Shown here: positions 12,710 to 13,009 of the stretch, in pieces | Position numbering within the stretch: position 1 is the stretch's first letter | Layout: each line of letters starts with the position of its first letter | Assembly: GCA_023246535.1 (NCBI GenBank) | Contig: JAHFIF010000001.1 | Location: forward strand, 14,688-27,696 | Direction of reading: 5' to 3' | Source of the DNA: a bacterium | GTDB taxonomy: Bacteria > Patescibacteriota > Patescibacteriia > CAIQCM01 | DNA: 13,009 nt | Notes under the pieces: generated by a model | Databases searched by the model: none | The model's input: the letters and a program-made list of their open reading frames with translations, nothing else | What the model was told of the DNA's origin: nothing | Made by a program: the position numbers and the translations under genes

Positions 12710-12985
12710 ATGAAATTAAAAATCTCCGTCGATCCCGATCTTTGCTTCGGCGCCGCCTCCTGCGTCACTGTTTCGCCGTCGCATTTTCGCCTGAATGACA
12801 AGAATAAAGCCGAGGTGCTGGAGGAGGGGGGAGACATCATGCCGGGAAATCCGATTTACGAGCGCATTATTGAAGCCGACGAAGCCAAGCGCGACGAATT
12901 GATCCTCTCCGCCCAATCCTGCCCCGTCTCCGCCATCTCCATTTGGGACATGGAAACCGGCGAACGCCTTTACCCGAAAGATTAA
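12710..12985 (+). CDS. Small ferredoxin with three cluster cysteines
   Basis: The 91-residue protein fits the single-cluster bacterial ferredoxin family. It has DLCFGAASCVTVSPSHF, with C12 and C18 and Ala15 where the second cysteine of a [4Fe-4S] site would be, and SCPVSAISI with C71. The three-cysteine pattern (C-x5-C ... CP) is that of [3Fe-4S] ferredoxins, such as those serving cytochrome P450 systems, although some bind [4Fe-4S] with a non-Cys ligand. It is acidic, soluble and probably cytosolic. It starts 4 bases after the iscU stop with no Shine-Dalgarno (TAACCT before ATG), so it depends on coupling. The context suggests it supplies electrons for cluster assembly or is a first client of it. 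No terminator is seen in the 24 bases left in the window. Confidence 0.85.
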   Translation: MKLKISVDPDLCFGAASCVTVSPSHFRLNDKNKAEVLEEGGDIMPGNPIYERIIEADEAKRDELILSAQSCPVSAISIWDMETGERLYPKD

Positions 12986-13009
12986 TCGTTTTTCTGCGTA
13001 GTCGAGTTC

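Noticed and set aside
1..13009. Alternative genetic code with TGA read as Gly (as in some CPR lineages)
   Set aside because: All genes read through without internal TGA, the reductase ends well at a TGA, and the other stops are TAA or TAG, so the standard bacterial code fits.
1..13009. CRISPR array, tRNA, rRNA, transposon ends or phage genes
   Set aside because: No regularly spaced repeats, no tRNA-like cloverleaf, no transposase or integrase motif noticed on reading both strands; gaps between genes are all under about 165 bases.

Overview
This is a GC-rich bacterial window with about fifteen tightly packed protein genes, the first cut by the left edge. No rRNA, tRNA, CRISPR array, transposase or phage gene is visible. 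No phylogenetic marker is present. Small single-copy genes, a GH130-like end, an IscS/IscU/ferredoxin trio, and several start codons without a ribosome binding site (RBS) would fit an uncultivated lineage such as Patescibacteria (CPR). That placement is an inference, not a demonstration. The standard stop code is in use: TAA dominates, with two or three TAG and one TGA.

Left region (1-6382). The 3' end of a GH130-like glycosidase/phosphorylase (+) faces a block of minus-strand genes: a beta-carbonic-anhydrase-like protein, a yqiJ-yqiK (NfeD-like/flotillin) pair, a fusion of a YjjX/DUF84-type NTPase to a phosphoribosyltransferase, a small two-helix membrane protein, and an FMN nitroreductase. 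The units are insulated. Most have a canonical promoter (TTGACA or near, 17-bp spacer, TAnnnT), a strong AAGGAG-type RBS and a stem-loop plus T-run terminator.

Middle region (6546-9205, +). This holds a nucleoside 2-deoxyribosyltransferase-family protein with its own promoter and terminator, an EamA/DMT-type transporter, and a GT4 glycosyltransferase.

Right region (9199-12985). A minus-strand pair encodes a membrane-anchored cytochrome b5-like protein and a ferric-reductase-type transmembrane flavocytochrome. It is divergent from a plus-strand operon of cysteine desulfurase (IscS-like), an IscU-type scaffold with a decayed NifU-like extension, and a three-cysteine ferredoxin. The plus-strand operon makes iron-sulfur clusters. 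The divergent pair probably moves electrons from NAD(P)H across the membrane, possibly to iron or to the exported b5 domain.

The most interesting points are: (1) the carbonic-anhydrase-like protein looks like an internal tandem duplication with one half lacking the metal ligands; (2) the NTPase-phosphoribosyltransferase fusion; (3) the IscU scaffold whose BFD-like C-terminal domain has lost three of four cluster cysteines; (4) the exported cytochrome b5 plus reductase module beside Fe-S genes; (5) a recurrent AACC tetranucleotide just before the start codon of half the genes.
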